64,000 nucleotides of DNA from Heterobilharzia americana (lineage: Eukaryota; Platyhelminthes; Trematoda; Strigeidida; Schistosomatidae). Location of the stretch: contig CALYCZ020000121.1 of the NCBI GenBank assembly GCA_944470555.2, positions 1-64,000 of the forward strand, written 5' to 3'. Below are positions 13,223 to 22,600 of the stretch, piece by piece (positions within the stretch are counted from its first letter, which is position 1; every line of letters starts with the position of its first letter). Under the pieces are notes generated by a model. The model was given only the letters and a program-made list of their open reading frames with translations. It was not told the origin of the DNA and made no database searches. The position numbers and the translations under genes are program-made.

Positions 13223-15640
13223 AAAATAATATTCCTTGAGGGGATTTAAACAATGCATGATAAAACCAATAATGTTAGTAATAATAATGATAAAGGTACT
13301 TATGATTATAATCATCATCAAGATCAACATCACTGCGTAACGGTTCAAGTTGCCACACCTTATATCACCACATCAAGGAACAAAGCAATTAAATGGAAGA
13401 TGAAGGAAGAAAAAACGACCGGTCAAAAGAATTAGAAGGCACTAAAAGAGAGAAAGGGGGTGTGTGAGAAAATGATGAGATTAAGTATGGCGGATATGGT
13501 GAGGATAATGTATGTATACATCTGAGCCGTGTCACCTAGGATTTCCAACCACTGGTTTCCTTTATCCCAGGGACCCCAACCGGCTAGTCTGTATCGCTTT
13601 ACATGGCTCAAACGAACATTCAAGGACTTTATGCGTTGATGTCATGTTTTAATCTGGCAGCCTTGAGCTTTTTTACAGTCTGAACCTGCTCCGGCCAACA
13701 TTGTGCGACGAGGCAGATGATGACTAGGCATACGTAATACAGTTAGAAATCCATGAGAATAGGTAAAATACAATAGCCAAGGTAAGTCATCATGTAAAAT
13801 TATTTCAATATAGAAACAGTGTTAAGGGTGAATCGATATCAAGTCAAACATGTAAACTTTTCTTAGGTGGAAGTGGAATAGTAGTCAGTCTGGTGTGTTA
13901 GGCTGGCCAGTGAAATCTATTTGGACAGGACAGTTACGAAATAAGGAGACAAAATCTAGAGACAATGTTCCATTCAAATAAATCTGTATATTTTGAGGGA
14001 GTTGTGGGGAGTTGGAAATATTTCAAGTTGTTATTCATCGTAGACTGACATCAGTTGGAGGAACAAAGGAAACCTGGGAGCACTGGACAGGTGTTTCGTC
14101 GGAATATGGGTCGTGGGTGCACACTTCTGAGAAGTCCCATACTAGGACGAAACAGCTGTCCAGTGCTCCCAGGTTTCCTTTGTTCCTCCAACTGATGTCA
14201 GTGTACGATGAATGACAACTTGAAATCTGTATATCTGGGGTATGAATGTGCACGTGTATATCTGTGTGTGTATGTATGTCAAATAATTATGATCAAATAT
14301 AACTTGAGAAATTTATATCCCATTAGGAAATTTAAACGCATGATAATAATCATTACAATAAAGTTATGCTAACAATGATAAAGGTATCGGTAATTATAAT
14401 AACAGTTAAAATAAGAACGATAACAAAGTTGACTATGTAGTATGGGGAGTCGTTCATCGAATGTGTATAACTCAGCAAATAGTGTAAAACTGGCGAAAGT
14501 GGTAAACCAATCAACTTGTTTAATCCTATTACATAATGACTGATTGACAAAATCAACGTAGAATCGCTCACACAGGTGCTTTGGCTGAAGAAGTTGCCAC
14601 ACTTTACAAAAGTACACAAAGAACAGGTGAATAGGAAAAGACTGATATCAAAGTAGATAAAGTAGTGTGAGAGAATAAACAATCTGAGGATAAAGGTCAG
14701 TGCAAATATTCAAGCTTTAGATGATGTTAAAGAGTGAATACATCTGTACCACTGTGACTGATTTTCAGTCATGTCATCAAGAGTCCCTCAACCACTGCTC
14801 TTTTCGTCTGAAAGACCCTAGCCAGGTAGTCTACATCTGCCTGCATAACTCAGATCAACAGTAAAAGACTTCGTCAACCAAACCTTTATCTGACCACCCT
14901 GAAGTCTCTTCCAACTTAATCCAACTTCTTACAGCATGACACGTCGAGATAGGGGGTGGCTTGGCATGTGCAGTACATGTCCAAGTCATTTCAGCCGACT
15001 ACGGCTCACAGCCTCATCAATTGACTAGCCTATCTTGCCTAGTACCCTTCACTTGATCTCAACATTACTCACACGATGATTCCATCAAATGCAAGCAATG
15101 ATACGACGAAATCTGTGGTCACAACCTAGTAATCACTTCATTTCTTCTACCTTCAGTGGCTATGTCTCACAACTGTGTGACTAGATGGAACCAAGTCCAG
15201 CCCAATATACTCGTCCTTTAATTTATAGTCAGATATCTCGCCAGACGGTACCATAGATGTCACAAGTTAACAAATGCTAAACAGGACGTCTGTATACCAG
15301 CTGATATTTAATCAGTAACCAGCCTGTTCGGATTTATGCAACTCTCAAACTAAGTGAAGTAGTCAACACATTCCAAATGTTAGTGTTTTCCTTGTTCGCT
15401 GTCTCGGTTTAACTATTTTCAAGCTGTTTTTAACCTGTTTTACACTTTGTTATTCCTGTCTAATAGATTACTGGTGTATTTTTTTTAATCCAAGCCATAA
15501 ACAAAATTCCCATCTTGACTTCATATAGCTAATGCTTTCCCTTTGCATTGTCTTTTTAAAAATTAGGTTTTCTATGGACTTCAAGTGATCATCACCGTAT
15601 GTCTGGTTCCAGCACGCATTCATTATCAGATAATGAGTAG
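4637..15640 (+). CDS. SUPT5H: SPT5, left copy, exons 4-8 (5' end outside window)
   Basis: This is the partial plus-strand copy of the same gene. Exons are 4637-4954, 8880-9572, 10553-10756, 11248-11386 and candidate terminal exon 15567-15640; all but the last are flanked by clear AG/GT sites and the frame is open throughout. It encodes KOW2 to KOW6 and the P/T-rich tail. Exon 4 here is intact (318 bases), unlike the inverted partner. The gene points toward the palindrome centre at 16417 and meets the middle copy tail to tail. Exons 1-3 are expected left of position 1, because the first bases are intron 3 sequence that elsewhere abuts exon 3. Confidence 0.88.
5400..8110 (+). mobile_element. 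Decayed RTE-like non-LTR retroelement
   Basis: A 5' part without clear frames (5400-6650) is followed by broken RT remnants (6661-7130), then C-terminal segments whose pattern (SEVSPGDSVTDEI, then CARIQKA) recurs in the other copies, then the tail with GTGAAGTGTGGCAAGTTGA (about 8047-8066). Many stops and frameshifts. RTE-like is my best family call. Confidence 0.6.
8560..8720 (+). mobile_element. tRNA-derived SINE
   Basis: GGATTCGAGTCTC (about 8590-8602) fits a pol III box B. The tail includes the TGCACGAATGTGCA inverted repeat shared with other SINEs in the window. Not a functional tRNA; no cloverleaf. Confidence 0.55.
8880..9572 (+). CDS. SUPT5H: SPT5 exon 5, KOW3-KOW5 (left copy)
   Basis: 693 bases beginning GTG (Val) right after the acceptor TTGTAG; donor GTATGT. 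Encodes the rest of KOW3, KOW4, KOW5 and the glycine-rich linker. The GTG is an internal codon, not a start. Confidence 0.95.
9573..10552 (+). other. Intron 5 of left SPT5 copy
   Basis: AT-rich intron with clean GT-AG ends. No repeat or gene recognised; an 82-codon minus-strand frame at 10182-10430 has no family features. Confidence 0.75.
10553..10756 (+). CDS. SUPT5H: SPT5 exon 6, KOW6 (left copy)
   Basis: 204 bases with acceptor TCCAG and donor GTGAGA. Completes KOW6 and begins the TP-rich tail. Protein identical to the inverted copy. Confidence 0.93.
10757..11247 (+). other. Intron 6 of left SPT5 copy
   Basis: Short intron ending in a TG-dinucleotide run (about 11223-11237) just upstream of the acceptor. 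Nothing else recognised. Confidence 0.75.
11248..11386 (+). CDS. SUPT5H: SPT5 exon 7, CTR (left copy)
   Basis: 139 bases with YGSQTP and further TP pairs; donor GTAAGT after one base of a split codon. A TG-dinucleotide run lies just before the acceptor and is longer here than in the inverted copy. Confidence 0.88.
11600..11760 (-). repeat. Single Penelope-type terminal repeat
   Basis: Shares the CATTGTGGTAGATTGTAATT, TTTGTTTATTTNAT and CAGTATTATTTACTTGATNAC blocks with 200-330. A lone diverged copy without coding sequence. Confidence 0.55.
12489..12740 (+). mobile_element. RTE-like RT fragment
   Basis: An 83-codon frame contains SKYEVLLQDWEQAV and QKFVYLASFVS, which match the SKCKVLLQDW and KFVYLGS pattern of RTE-like RT C-terminal regions. 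It is a fragment, not a host gene. Confidence 0.55.
13143..13217. repeat. AT microsatellite, left arm
   Basis: About 37 AT units in intron 7. It makes spurious Ile-Tyr reading frames on both strands. Confidence 0.95.
13255..13760 (-). mobile_element. RTE-like 3' tail fragment
   Basis: The complement has the tail motifs (LAGWGPWDKGNQWLEILGDTA frame, then GTGTGGCAACTTGAACCGTT). It abuts the AT tract at 13143-13217. Confidence 0.55.
14042..14204 (+). ncRNA. Degenerate hammerhead in fold-back repeat
   Basis: Same hairpin family as the Penelope ribozyme. On the plus strand stem II, GAAA and GTC (14158-14160) are intact, but the core reads CTGAGAA (14127-14133): the invariant G8 has become A and the base of stem I is spoiled. 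The left half is an inverted copy of the GAAA/GTC half. Probably inactive. Confidence 0.6.
14640..15400 (-). mobile_element. RTE-like C-terminal and tail fragment
   Basis: The complement retains remnants of the element's post-RT region (a decayed LGHVL-type stretch, ACATGCCAAGCC) and the tail with AAAGTGTGGCAACTTC. Frames are broken. Confidence 0.5.
15567..15640 (+). CDS. SUPT5H: Candidate SPT5 terminal exon 8 (left copy)
   Basis: 74 bases, phase-matched to exon 7, preceded by a pyrimidine-rich tract and ATTAG, ending in TAG at 15638-15640. It lies only about 780 bp from the palindrome centre, so any longer ancestral 3' end would have been cut off. Confidence 0.45.
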
Positions 15641-16074
15641 AAGACAAGAAGTATATGATATTGTTAAAGCCTATAATATTTAATTCATAGTTTCAGCTTT
15701 GATGAGATACTGATGACTTTGATGACGGTGGGGAAGTGACCAGTTTTCTTGTTTTTCTTTGTGTGATTGGTTGCCTTTTACGGTATTTTGGGGTGTTATA
15801 ATGTGTTCAACACACTAGTGTAATAAGTCAGGTTACTCATCATCGTTTGAGAAGTTGTGAGTGTAAAGTTGTTATCTTTCTTGCTTAGTGACATAGGATG
15901 TGGTTTCACTGATCTGTGTACGCATGTTTCAACTACCTTACTAATGTCAATCTTATATACAATGTCTGCCTTGAACGGAACTACTTAGCCTTTGTTATGG
16001 GCCTCTTGTACAAATTTCTCTCTACATTCCTAGTTTACATTGTTTGTTTTTCATAATGACTAACAGTGGGGTGC
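15641..16074. other. Sequence between candidate SPT5 stop and terminal SINE (left arm)
   Basis: AT-rich; no strong AATAAA signal seen right after the stop. No gene or repeat recognised. The same holds for its mirror at 16761-17194. Confidence 0.5.
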
Positions 16075-16378
16075 TAGATGTTCGTTTCAGCGTGGCTATC
16101 GTTGTTCAATGGCTTATTGAGCAGCGCTGTGGTGTTCAAAATGAAGGGTACGAGGATCCAATCTCGGTGAAAACAACATCACCGAATGCGGGCGCAGCTG
16201 ACGAGTCCCGGATAGAATGAAACGCTCTTCCTGAGTCCCGCTGTTAACCAGAAACAACTAAGTTGGAATAATAAATATCCAGGTAATATTGAGGCGTCCG
16301 TATAGGAGTCCATGCTCTAGCATAGGCGCGTCATTTCGACCCAGTATGACAGCGGGCGACTACATGCATATCAACAAG
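16075..16378 (+). mobile_element. SINE-like retroposon with decayed hammerhead (W/Sm-alpha type)
   Basis: A tRNA-like head (GTGGCTATCGTTGTTCAATG, then GGTACGAGGATCCAATC resembling box B) is followed by CTGACGA (16198-16204), a GTCC with a mutated partner, GAAA (16219-16222) and GTC (16235-16237). This order matches schistosome hammerhead retroposons, but stem II keeps only about two pairs plus a wobble and stem III is poor, so activity is doubtful. It ends at the AT tract of the palindrome centre. Confidence 0.5.

Positions 16379-16380
<2 letters not shown>

Positions 16381-16454
<74 letters not shown>
16381..16454. repeat. AT-dinucleotide centre of palindrome 1
   Basis: An uninterrupted run of about 37 AT units, flanked by CAACAAG at 16372-16378 and its complement at 16457-16463. 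There is no other spacer, so the two arms are separated only by this self-complementary tract. Confidence 0.95.
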
Positions 16455-16456
<2 letters not shown>

Positions 16457-16458
<2 letters not shown>

Positions 16459-16760
16459 TGTTGATATGCATGTAATCGCCCGCTGTCATACTGGGTCGAA
16501 ATGACGCGCCTATGCTAGAGCATGGACTCCTATACGGACGCCTCAATATTACCTGAATATTTATTATTCCAACTTAGTTGTTTCTGGTTAACAGCGGGAC
16601 TCAGGAAGAGCGTTTCATTCTATCCGGGACTCGTCAGCTGCGCCCGCATTCGGTGATGTTGTTTTCACCGAGATTGGATCCTCGTACCCTTCATTTTGAA
16701 CACCACAGCGCTGCTCAATAAGCCATTGAACAACGATAGCCACGCTGAAACGAACATCTA
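16457..16760 (-). mobile_element. SINE-like retroposon with decayed hammerhead (mirror)
   Basis: Inverted partner of 16075-16378; together the two form the tip of palindrome 1. Confidence 0.5.
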
Positions 16761-17194
16761 GCACCCCACTGTTAGTCATTATGAAAAACAAACAATGTAA
16801 ACTAGGAATGTAGAGAGAAATTTGTACAAGAGGCCCATAACAAAGGCTAAGTAGTTCCGTTCAAGGCAGACATAGTATATAAGATTGACATTAGTAAGGT
16901 AGTTGAAACATGCGTACACAGATCAGTGAAACCACATCCTATGTCACTAAGCAAGAAAGATAACAACTTTACACTCACAACTTCTCAAACGATGAAGAGT
17001 AACCTGACTTATTACACTAGTGTGTTGAACACATTATAACACCCCAAAATACCGTAAAAGGCAACCAAACACACAAAAGAAAACAAGAAAACTGGTCACT
17101 TCCCCACCGTCATCAAAGTCATCCTTATCTCATCAAAGCTGAAACTATGAATTAAATATTATAGGCTTTAACAATATCATATACTTCTTGTCTT
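16761..17194. other. Sequence between candidate SPT5 stop and terminal SINE (right arm)
   Basis: Mirror of 15641-16074, with several SNPs and a small indel against it (for example around 16876 and 17060). Nothing recognised. Confidence 0.5.
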
Positions 17195-17268
17195 CTACTC
17201 ATTATCTGATAATGAATGAGTGCTGGAACCAGACATACGGTGATGATCACTTGAAGTCCATAGAAAAC
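17195..17268 (-). CDS. SUPT5H: Candidate SPT5 terminal exon 8 (middle copy)
   Basis: 74 bases after a pyrimidine-rich acceptor (ATTAG). It supplies the two bases needed to finish the split codon from exon 7, then 23 residues rich in Ser/His/Asp, then TAG. It differs from the left-arm exon only by one synonymous change. It is not recognisably homologous to the SPT5 C-terminal KOW. I infer it from phase and splice signals only. Confidence 0.45.
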
Positions 17269-19612
17269 CTAATTTTTAAAAAGACAATGCAAAGGGAAAG
17301 CATTAGCTATATGAAGTCAAGATGGGAATTTTGTTTATGGCTTGGATTAAAAAAAATACACCAGTAATCTATTAGACAGGAATAACAAAGTGTAAAACAG
17401 GTTAAAAACAGCTTGAAAATAGTTAAACCGAGACAGCGAACAAGGAAAACACTAACATTTGGAATGTGTTGACTACTTCACTTAGTTTGAGAGTTGCATA
17501 AATCCGAACAGGCTGGTTACTGATTAAATATCAGCTGGTATACAGACGTCCTGTTTAGCATTTGTTAACTTGTGACATCTATGGTACCGTCTGGCGAGAT
17601 ATCTGACTATAAATTAAAGGACGAGTATATTGGGCTGGACTTGGTTCCATCTAGTCACACAGTTGTGAGACATAGCCACTGAAGGTAGAAGAAATGAAGT
17701 GATTACTAGGTTGTGACCACAGATTTCGTCGTATCATTGCTTGCATTTGATGGAATCATCGTGTGAGTAATGTTGAGATCAAGTGAAGGGTACTAGGCAA
17801 GATAGGCTAGTCAATTGATGAGGCTGTGAGCCGTAGTCGGCTGAAATGACTTGGACATGTACTGCACATGCCAAGCCACCCCCTATCTCGACGTGTCATG
17901 CTGTAAGAAGTTGGATTAAGTTGGAAGAGACTTCAGGGTGGTCAGATAAAGGTTTGGTTGACGAAGTCTTTTACTGTTGATCTGAGTTATGCAGGCAGAT
18001 GTAGACTACCTGGCTAGGGTCTTTCAGACGAAAAGAGCAGTGGTTGAGGGACTCTTGATGACATGACTGAAAATCAGTCACAGTGGTACAGATGTATTCA
18101 CTCTTTAACATCATCTAAAGCTTGAATATTTGCACTGACCTTTATCCTCAGATTGTTTATTCTCTCACACTACTTTATCTACTTTGATATCAGTCTTTTC
18201 CTATTCACCTGTTCTTTGTGTACTTTTGTAAAGTGTGGCAACTTCTTCAGCCAAAGCACCTGTGTGAGCGATTCTACGTTGATTTTGTCAATCAGTCATT
18301 ATGTAATAGGATTAAACAAGTTGATTGGTTTACCACTTTCGCCAGTTTTACACTATTTGCTGAGTTATACACATTCGATGAACGACTCCCCATACTACAT
18401 AGTCAACTTTGTTATCGTTCTTATTTTAACTGTTATTATAATTACCGATACCTTTATCATTGTTAGCATAACTTTATTGTAATGATTATTATCATGCGTT
18501 TAAATTTCCTAATGGGATATAAATTTCTCAAGTTATATTTGATCATAATTATTTGACATACATACACACACAGATATACACGTGCACATTCATACCCCAG
18601 ATATACAGATTTCAAGTTGTCATTCATCGTACACTGACATCAGTTGGAGGAACAAAGGAAACCTGGGAGCACTGGACAGCTGTTTCGTCCTAGTATGGGA
18701 CTTCTCAGAAGTGTGCACCCACGACCCATATTCCGACGAAACACCTGTCCAGTGCTCCCAGGTTTCCTTTGTTCCTCCAACTGATGTCAGTCTACGATGA
18801 ATAACAACTTGAAATATTTCCAACTCCCCACAACTCCCTCAAAATATACAGATTTATTTGAATGGAACATTGTCTCTAGATTTTGTCTCCTTATTTCGTA
18901 ACTGTCCTGTCCAAATAGATTTCACTGGCCAGCCTAACACACCAGACTGACTACTATTCCACTTCCACCTAAGAAAAGTTTACATGTTTGACTTGATATC
19001 GATTCACCCTTAACACTGTTTCTATATTGAAATAATTTTACATGATGACTTACCTTGGCTATTGTATTTTACCTATTCTCATGGATTTCTAACTGTATTA
19101 CGTATGCCTAGTCATCATCTGCCTCGTCGCACAATGTTGGCCGGAGCAGGTTCAGACTGTAAAAAAGCTCAAGGCTGCCAGATTAAAACATGACATCAAC
19201 GCATAAAGTCCTTGAATGTTCGTTTGAGCCATGTAAAGCGATACAGACTAGCCGGTTGGGGTCCCTGGGATAAAGGAAACCAGTGGTTGGAAATCCTAGG
19301 TGACACGGCTCAGATGTATACATACATTATCCTCACCATATCCGCCATACTTAATCTCATCATTTTCTCACACACCCCCTTTCTCTCTTTTAGTGCCTTC
19401 TAATTCTTTTGACCGGTCGTTTTTTCTTCCTTCATCTTCCATTTAATTGCTTTGTTCCTTGATGTGGTGATATAAGGTGTGGCAACTTGAACCGTTACGC
19501 AGTGATGTTGATCTTGATGATGATTATAATCATAAGTACCTTTATCATTATTATTACTAACATTATTGGTTTTATCATGCATTGTTTAAATCCCCTCAAG
19601 GAATATTATTTT

Positions 19613-19692
<80 letters not shown>

Positions 19693-22600
19693 TACGGCGT
19701 CACTTCTCCGCTTCTTTCAACTGACTCTAAGCAAGCGAAACGACAACAATGTAGAAGCCTTTGGAACAGTATACGACGTAACATATGCCCAAGTCAATGA
19801 AGCCTGTATTTCAAGTTGATATCAATAAATGAGAGATTTTCACCCCGCCCTTTGGGTGTGGTGATCAAATGCGAGGAGTCCTGAGGGAAAACGGTAACTG
19901 AACACAGAGTAGTTGGACACTGACTCTAGCCTAGCTTTCATAGACATAGAGAACTGCCAGCACCAGTGTTTTATACGCACAACACCTTCTCCAGCCAGAG
20001 TAACAACACAAAAACGACGCTGAAGGTGACCGGGATCGATATGAACCGCTTTGGATTTCAATATTCGTTAAAGACGTTTAATCAGCCATACCTCAACTAA
20101 AACTCACAAAACTAGCCAGATACACAAACTTCTGAACTATGTCCAACTGTTCACAATTAAGGATGAGTGCAGTAACAGCCTGTTCCCAATCTTGTAGAAG
20201 CACTTCGTACTTTGATAACGCAAAGCCCAACCGACCCTTATGGAGATCAATAAGTTGACTGATCAAGCGCGAGTTGAACAATCTGTATGTTGAAGCACCC
20301 AAACGCGGTATCATCCGTATATTGAAATTAGAAAAGTCTTCCATTCAGCAGCAGGTTATATCACTACAACGTACCTTCTTCCGAACCATCTCAAGAATAC
20401 ACAAGTAAGATGAGTTGCCTACTGTACACAACTGTTTAAATCACACTGCAAAGAAATAGAGCAGTGCTGACTGCAATATAGGACTTTTGAGGTTAAATGA
20501 TTTGCATGAGAACCTTTATTACTATGTGGGAGTATTGCATTTGTTTTGTGCTGGAATTTCTGTGTGAGAAAGCTGAGAGACAAAGACAGAGAGAGAGATG
20601 AGTTTTATCAACCGAAGAACCTAAACATCCACCTAGGCAATTTTCTACACAACGTTAGTAATCTTACCAATCGGCTTACCCTCTTTGCTCAGCATTCTAC
20701 CTCTAACTGACGAAATGCATACGAAGTGAATTCATTACACTTCAGCAACGCAATGAAGACAATGGTCGAATGTCCACAACCCTCAAAAATCCTCCAACGA
20801 CTGTTTTACAGATATATAACTACATTAGAGTGCCTTTATATGCAGTACCTTCGATCATCAGTAAGCGCTTGGTAATTTTATAGGTGGAACATCGGAAACT
20901 TCATGTGAAATTTTCAACAAAGCTAGAAATAGGGTGACATTCAAACCTACAATCTCACTGACAGATAGGCCATGTCGGCTTCAATATCCGACAGATTCAA
21001 TTAAGTTATGTAATCTAATCTACCAAATCCAATGCAATGACTGAAAGATAAAATACACAGATTGAACGGCTGTGATTACATTGATATAATTATGAGCAAT
21101 GATAATTTATGCTTGAAACGTGGTCATCAAGTAAATAATACTGTGTCACACTACACTGTGTTATAAATTAAATAAACAAACCTAATACGAATTACAATCT
21201 ACCACAATGACCAAGCTTCACACTTCTACTAAAAAACCATTGGCTACTCTACAGGCAGTAAATGTAACGCAAGCCGTGGACAGACAATGGATTCATCCGT
21301 TTCTATGTTACAGTTTCATTTGTGACCACAGATTAACCCGGTGGTGCCCTGTATCATCATAAAAAAGTATCCCGTCTCTGAAATGTCAACTTAGACTAAA
21401 TGAATGATGCCTCAAATTTCACAAACATCTAAGTAATAAAACTTACTAGAACTTGGAGTCATAGGATCATCAAGATTGTTGATTTTCGGTGTAGCCATAC
21501 CAGCGTTAAATGCACTCGGTAACGGAGTGCTGTCACCACGTGGAGTCGTACTAGCTGCATGAGGGGTTTGGGAACCATACGCCAACTGTTTTCAAACACA
21601 CACACAAAAAGAGAAAATAATAACATTCTAAACAAACACAAAAGCATCAAAATTGATTTGCTTCATACTCGAATTCACTAAACATCAGTTATCTCAAGTG
21701 TAAACAAATATTAGCGATTATCACAATAAAACGGGAATAAAATTATACGATACTCCTTCCATTATTATTACTACTGTTGCAACCGAACCAAATCCTACTA
21801 CAACATTTGTTCACTTGAAGAGTATTCCAATCCAGACATTTCAGCAAAACATCCACATACATTTCACTTGCTGAGATTTGGACAAACAAGTGATAACACT
21901 GCACAGATAACTTACACAAATCCAACAATATATATGGATCGCGAACTATCATACTAGTTTCACAATAAACTCAATCACAACATACTGGTCACATAATACG
22001 CATCACACACTTTATACATTCCAATACAAATTTTCCACTTAAAAGAAAAAACACCACACACAAAACTCTCACCTGTGGTGTGCGCATTTCACGCAGCGGT
22101 GTAATACGAGGTGTAGCAGTAGCACCATACTGTGTCTCCATAATACGACCACCACTGTCTAACAAAGCCATATTCTCACGTGCTACAGGCACCTTCTTGA
22201 ATTGACTGTGTAATTCCAGTACTACATGTGTCGGTGTCGCATCACAAATTATACCCAACAGACCTTTCAATGTACCCTGGACACCAAACGCGGAAAGAAT
22301 AAAACAAAATCATGATCAAATAAAGTGAACAAGAAAATGATTTTTCAATAATATCATCATCTATTCACTATCTCATTAGTAAGCCTACAGCTTCGGATAT
22401 GTACAAGGCCAAACACCAACCGTTGCCATGGGTTTCTGCACAGTCCTACCCAATTCAGTATGCTGACGCTTCCTATCCCCTACTGAAAATAACAAATGGA
22501 CATGAGGAACAAATGATGCCAATCTTTCAGTCGACAGTGATTTATAAACCACTACATTCAATTATTCACCTAACTCCTTCTCCAGGTCTACACGTAAAAC

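Larger units (their letters stand above)
11387..15566 (+). other. Intron 7 of left SPT5 copy
   Basis: Long intron crowded with repeats: a Penelope-type end repeat (11600-11760), a small RTE-like RT fragment (12489-12740), an AT tract (13143-13217), two RTE-like tails on the minus strand (13255-13760, 14640-15400) and a fold-back hammerhead relic (14042-14204). 11761-12488 and 12741-13140 hold nothing clear. Confidence 0.55.
1..16417. repeat. Palindrome 1, left arm
   Basis: The whole stretch is repeated in reverse complement at 16418-32827. Position 1 pairs with 32827; SPT5 exons 4-8, the Penelope fragment, SINEs and AT tracts all have mirror partners. Differences are scattered SNPs and small indels, so the two arms are near-identical but not copied exactly. 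Confidence 0.95.
17269..21446 (-). other. Intron 7 of middle SPT5 copy
   Basis: Mirror of the left-copy intron 7, with the same repeat content in the opposite direction. Confidence 0.55.

Noticed and set aside
13014..13348. Open frames on both strands made of Ile-Tyr repeats
   Set aside because: They are translations of the AT dinucleotide run; the same occurs at 16289-16546 and 19487-19819.
14353..14682. 109-codon hydrophobic frame suggesting a membrane peptide
   Set aside because: It overlaps the AT-rich tail of an RTE-like element and a second frame of similar length; no start context or conservation beyond the palindrome copy.
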